A stretch of 16,347 nt of DNA from CAZCAQ01 sp964563965. GTDB taxonomy: Bacteria > Patescibacteriota > WWE3 > UBA101185 > UBA10185. The stretch spans positions 1 through 16,347 of the forward strand of contig CAZLZI010000017.1 of the NCBI GenBank assembly GCA_964563965.1. Reading direction: 5' to 3'. Of this stretch, positions 14,264-16,347 are shown in pieces (the stretch's first letter is position 1; each line of letters opens with the position of its first letter). A program made the position numbers and the translations under genes. The notes beneath the pieces were generated by a model. It searched no databases. It saw only the letters and a list, made by a program, of their open reading frames with translations, and was not told the DNA's origin.

Positions 14264-15225
14264 CTAAGTGCTAGTGTTCCTAGATTAGGCATTATGTAGA
14301 TAATCACAAATGTAACAACACTCCATGCGATAACAGCTGCCAGTAATGCTTTATCTGAAAGGAGTACCCGTTCTGGTGATTCTCCTTCTTTTTTCTCATA
14401 GATAACATAAAGATACCTAGCGACTCCATAAATAACAAATGGAATAGTTAACATCATAAGCTTTGGAGTTCTTAAAATCGAGGGGAGGATTGAAGATAAT
14501 GCAGGATTATAAAACCCATCCGGTGATATTTGAAAAGTGAACAATGCGTAAGTAATTATACAGAAAGCTGATGACATGGATATCATGCTATCTAGTAAAC
14601 TGTCTGGATAATGTTTTAATGTTTTTCGGGTTTCGTTTTGAGTAGATGTAATATCATATTTCAACAAGATAGTCTTTTCAGAACGTCTTTTACCAAACGC
14701 TAGTAGAAGCGATAGTCCTATGGTAGTAAGTATTAACCATGAAGAAACAGAGACTTCCGCAGCCAACCCTCCAGCAAAAACTCGGAGAATAAATAATGAA
14801 GCTACCACCATAGCATCCAGAATGATAACATCTCGCAGATAAAAGGAGTACACAATCTGTATGATAATGTATGAAATAACAACTACTGTGAAATAACTGC
14901 CGATGAAATACAACGAGTATGTTAGCAAAGTAGCTATTAATATGATAATAATCGCAAGAGCTGTTTTAGTACTCAATTTGCCCGATGCAATAGGTCTGTT
15001 TTTCTTTACAGGATGGATACGATCTTTAGGGGCATCGACTAGGTCATTTATGAAATAACCTGCTGACGAGACACCACAAAATACCACCAGAGCTTTAAAA
15101 CTAAGTGCTAATGTGTCTGGGTTTAAAAGTGCTCCCGCAAACAGGGGAGCTGCAAATAAACTAACATTTTTTAGCCACTGTCTTGGTCTAGCTGTTCGAA
15201 TTATCTGGTAGAAAGTAAAGATCAT
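14260..15225 (-). CDS. UbiA-family prenyltransferase, decaprenyl-phosphate phosphoribosyltransferase-like
   Basis: From the ATG at 15225 the protein has 321 residues and about eight to nine membrane segments. The UbiA signature N-D-L-V-D-A-P-K-D is at 60-68 and runs into RIHPVKKNRPIASG (69-82). The N-terminal RPRQWLKN (13-20) and the second Asp-containing loop YSFYLRDVIILD (126-137) are also typical. This version of the motifs fits the subfamily that includes mycobacterial DPPR synthase, which joins phosphoribose to polyprenyl phosphate as the first step to polyprenyl-phosphoryl arabinose, a donor for surface glycans. The frame can be extended to a GTG at 15249, but a TGn-extended TATACT box (15238-15233) overlaps that extension and places the start of the mRNA next to the ATG. 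It lies downstream of the rplL terminator. The subfamily assignment is likely but not proven. Confidence 0.85.
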   Translation of the reverse strand: MIFTFYQIIRTARPRQWLKNVSLFAAPLFAGALLNPDTLALSFKALVVFCGVSSAGYFINDLVDAPKDRIHPVKKNRPIASGKLSTKTALAIIIILIATLLTYSLYFIGSYFTVVVISYIIIQIVYSFYLRDVIILDAMVVASLFILRVFAGGLAAEVSVSSWLILTTIGLSLLLAFGKRRSEKTILLKYDITSTQNETRKTLKHYPDSLLDSMISMSSAFCIITYALFTFQISPDGFYNPALSSILPSILRTPKLMMLTIPFVIYGVARYLYVIYEKKEGESPERVLLSDKALLAAVIAWSVVTFVIIYIMPNLGTLALS

Positions 15226-15232
15226 TACTGCA

Positions 15233-15241
15233 AGTATATCA
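15233..15241 (-). promoter_or_regulatory. Extended -10 promoter of the UbiA gene
   Basis: On the minus strand TGA plus TATACT forms a TGn-extended -10 element (TATACT at 15238-15233) ending 7 nt before the ATG at 15225. TGCTCC sits 17 nt upstream of the -10 box and is a poor -35. The predicted mRNA is leaderless. Confidence 0.55.
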
Positions 15242-15263
15242 GAAAACACGAGTTAGGAGCATT

Positions 15264-15295
15264 AAAAAAGCCCCCATTTGATTGGGAGCTTTTTT
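15264..15295 (-). terminator. Intrinsic terminator after rplL
   Basis: Read on the minus strand, AGCTCCC (15290-15284) pairs with GGGGGCT (15275-15269) in seven pairs including one G-U, with an 8-nt loop and a run of six T (15269-15264). The A-tract on the other side makes it partly bidirectional, but the plus-strand version contains an A-C mismatch, so the minus direction is favoured. Confidence 0.8.
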
Positions 15296-15315
15296 GTAAT
15301 TCTAAAGAAAAAGAG

Positions 15316-15714
15316 TTATTTTAACTCTACTTTAGCACCAGCTTCTTCAAGCTTTTTCTTTGCAGCTTCTGCTACATCTTTTTTGGCTGCCTCTAGAAGT
15401 GTTTTTGGTGCAGATTCGACAAGGTTCTTAGCTTCAACAAGTCCTAAGGCTTGATTTAGCTCCCGTACTACTTTAATAACTGCAAGTTTGTTGGCACCTG
15501 CATCGGTAAGTACAACATCAAACTCTGTCTTTTCTTCAACCGCTGCGGCTTCTCCAGCTACAGGGGATGGTCCTGCCATCATCATTGGAGCTGCTGCGCT
15601 AACTCCAAACTTTTCCTCTAAAGCCTTAACTAAATCGTTAAGCTCTAATACGGTCATTTTTTCGACCATTTCCATTACTTTTTGTGCGTTTGCTGATAAT
15701 TCTATATCTGACAT
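15316..15714 (-). CDS. rplL: 50S ribosomal protein L7/L12
   Basis: L7/L12 forms the flexible stalk of the large subunit that recruits translational GTPases and binds L10 as multiple dimers. The 132-residue sequence has the N-terminal dimerisation helices (residues 8-36), an Ala/Pro/Met-rich hinge (about 39-58) and the conserved C-terminal domain (about 60-132) with LGLVEAKNLVESAPKTL. The usual TGLGLKEAK is slightly altered to QALGLVEAK. Its ATG follows the rplJ TAA without a gap, and a strong Shine-Dalgarno AAGGAGG lies inside the last codons of rplJ with 8 nt spacing. This is one of only two genes in the window with such a site. A terminator follows. The call is certain. Confidence 0.97.
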   Translation of the reverse strand: MSDIELSANAQKVMEMVEKMTVLELNDLVKALEEKFGVSAAAPMMMAGPSPVAGEAAAVEEKTEFDVVLTDAGANKLAVIKVVRELNQALGLVEAKNLVESAPKTLLEAAKKDVAEAAKKKLEEAGAKVELK

Positions 15715-16242
15715 TTATGCCACCTCCTTTTTAGTAGCAATTGCGGAAAGAACATACACTAGGTTCTTTTGCGCTCCGCTTAAAACATTTACTATTCCAA
15801 AAAGAGGGGATTTAAGGCCACCTACAACTTTGGATATCAAAACTTCTTTGCTTGGGAGTTTAGATAATACTTCTAACTCTGCTCCCGTATAGACTTTATG
15901 GTCCAAAAGACCTGCTTTAATCAAAAGCTTTTCATTCTCTAGTGAGAATGCATATAACTTTTTAAGCATTTCCAGAGGATCTTGTGTTGCTACAATAGAT
16001 ACGGTCTGTCTCTTCATGAACATATCTATGTCGCTATTGTGAATACCTGCCTCTTGTAAGGCTATCTTCATAAGTGTGTTCTTAGCTACCTCTGTAGAGC
16101 CTCCAAGACTCGCTACATCGGCTCTTAGCTTGTTTATGCTGTTTGCAGACACTCCACTATATTCACACACCCAAACAGCTGTACTAGCTCTAAGCGTATC
16201 ACTTAAGTTTTTTACTATATCTTTGTTTTTTTTGTTTGGCAT
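15715..16242 (-). CDS. rplJ: 50S ribosomal protein L10
   Basis: L10 anchors the L7/L12 stalk on 23S rRNA and acts, with bound L12, as an autogenous repressor of its own operon. The 175-residue protein has a typical N-terminal rRNA-binding domain (KNKDIVKNLSDTLRAS, then AVWVCEYSGVSANSINKLRADV, then AKNTLMKIAL) and a C-terminal helix for L12 docking (about 155-175). I chose the ATG at 16242 (MPNKK) because AGGA lies 5-8 nt upstream of it. The longer frame to 16290 would run through the attenuator hairpin of the leader and adds a non-conserved segment. It is followed directly by rplL. The L1 and L11 genes, if present, lie beyond the window edge. Confidence 0.95.
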   Translation of the reverse strand: MPNKKNKDIVKNLSDTLRASTAVWVCEYSGVSANSINKLRADVASLGGSTEVAKNTLMKIALQEAGIHNSDIDMFMKRQTVSIVATQDPLEMLKKLYAFSLENEKLLIKAGLLDHKVYTGAELEVLSKLPSKEVLISKVVGGLKSPLFGIVNVLSGAQKNLVYVLSAIATKKEVA

Positions 16243-16347
16243 AGTTTTCCTAAAATAAAAAAACTCACCAAAGGTGAGTATATACTTCAAAACTAGTATT
16301 ATACCTCGGCAAGATATTTAAGCTTTCGCCCTTGCTGTCTTTGGCAA
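16243..16347 (-). ncRNA. L10 operon leader (ribosomal protein leader, 5' end outside window)
   Basis: The minus-strand sequence contains the conserved blocks of the L10 leader: AAAGACAGCAAGG near the window edge and CTTGCCGAGG at 16313-16304. The GCAAG at 16335-16331 pairs with CTTGC at 16313-16309, and a GNRA-type loop (GAAA) lies in the intervening sequence. In characterised bacteria this RNA binds the L10(L12)4 complex. Downstream, bases 16307-16295 can pair with 16286-16276 (11 pairs, two single-base bulges, 8-nt loop) as an antiterminator, and the terminator hairpin follows. The family call rests on memory of the L10_leader consensus (Rfam RF00557). Confidence 0.8.
16257..16278 (-). terminator. 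Attenuator hairpin in the L10 leader
   Basis: On the minus strand CTCACC, loop TTT and GGTGAG form a perfect 6-bp hairpin (16278-16264) followed by seven T (16263-16257). It lies 15 nt before the rplJ start codon, inside the leader, so it most likely works as a conditional terminator. Its first three bases (CTC, 16278-16276) also belong to the competing antiterminator stem. Confidence 0.75.

Noticed and set aside
15488..15892. 134-codon plus-strand frame across rplJ/rplL
   Set aside because: It is antisense to two certain ribosomal protein genes and has a low-complexity Ser/Thr/Ala composition typical of a shadow frame.
16298..16303. Perfect TATAAT on the minus strand upstream of rplJ
   Set aside because: It lies inside the L10 leader between the L10-binding site and the attenuator, forms part of the antiterminator stem, and has no suitable -35 box. 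A secondary promoter is possible but the RNA-structure role explains it better.
1..16347. CRISPR array, insertion sequence or tRNA genes
   Set aside because: I saw no regularly spaced repeats, no transposase frames or terminal inverted repeats, and no cloverleaf-like sequences on either strand.

Overview
The window reads as an AT-rich chromosomal segment of a candidate-phyla-radiation (Patescibacteria) type bacterium, perhaps Katanobacteria or Microgenomates. The basis is gene content: glycogen synthases beside paired GH57 enzymes, a DPPR-synthase-like UbiA protein, PEGA-propeller and beta-helix surface proteins, a sortase and compact packing with overlapping ends. The lineage is inference. 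TGA is used as stop (mreB, glycogen synthase 1, the first GH57 gene) and no in-frame TGA is seen, so the UGA-recoded lineages are unlikely.

Layout. (1) 166-4265, envelope and shape: a holin-4-superfamily membrane protein overlapped by a sortase, a convergent PEGA/beta-propeller protein, then a divergent mreB and WecG/TagA glycosyltransferase pair. (2) 4385-11342, alpha-glucan block: a HTH protein with a large C-terminal domain, a GT5 glycogen synthase with unusual motifs, a small structured RNA with its own promoter and terminator, two tandem GH57 enzymes (the second with a C-terminal UVR-like motif) and a canonical GT5 glycogen synthase. (3) 11444-14263, a secreted beta-helix protein with an acidic repeat linker and a C-terminal carbohydrate-binding-like domain. 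(4) Minus strand from 16347 to 14260: an L10 leader with attenuator, rplJ, rplL, a terminator, then a UbiA-family prenyltransferase.

Expression logic. Every gene that starts its own transcription unit, except rplJ, has a TATAAT/TATACT-like -10 box 6-12 nt upstream of its start codon, so the mRNAs should be leaderless or nearly so. Downstream operon genes overlap or abut the preceding stop. Only rplJ and rplL have clear Shine-Dalgarno sequences. This pattern relocates several starts: two TTG starts suggested by the longest open frame (4349 and 11408) lie on the -35 boxes of the promoters.

The most notable unexplained element is the RNA at about 6995-7118. It has a TTGACA-16-TATAAT promoter, a 17-bp closing helix, a three-way junction with an 11-bp hairpin and a terminal T8. 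It sits in the middle of the glucan genes and I could not match it to any RNA family.
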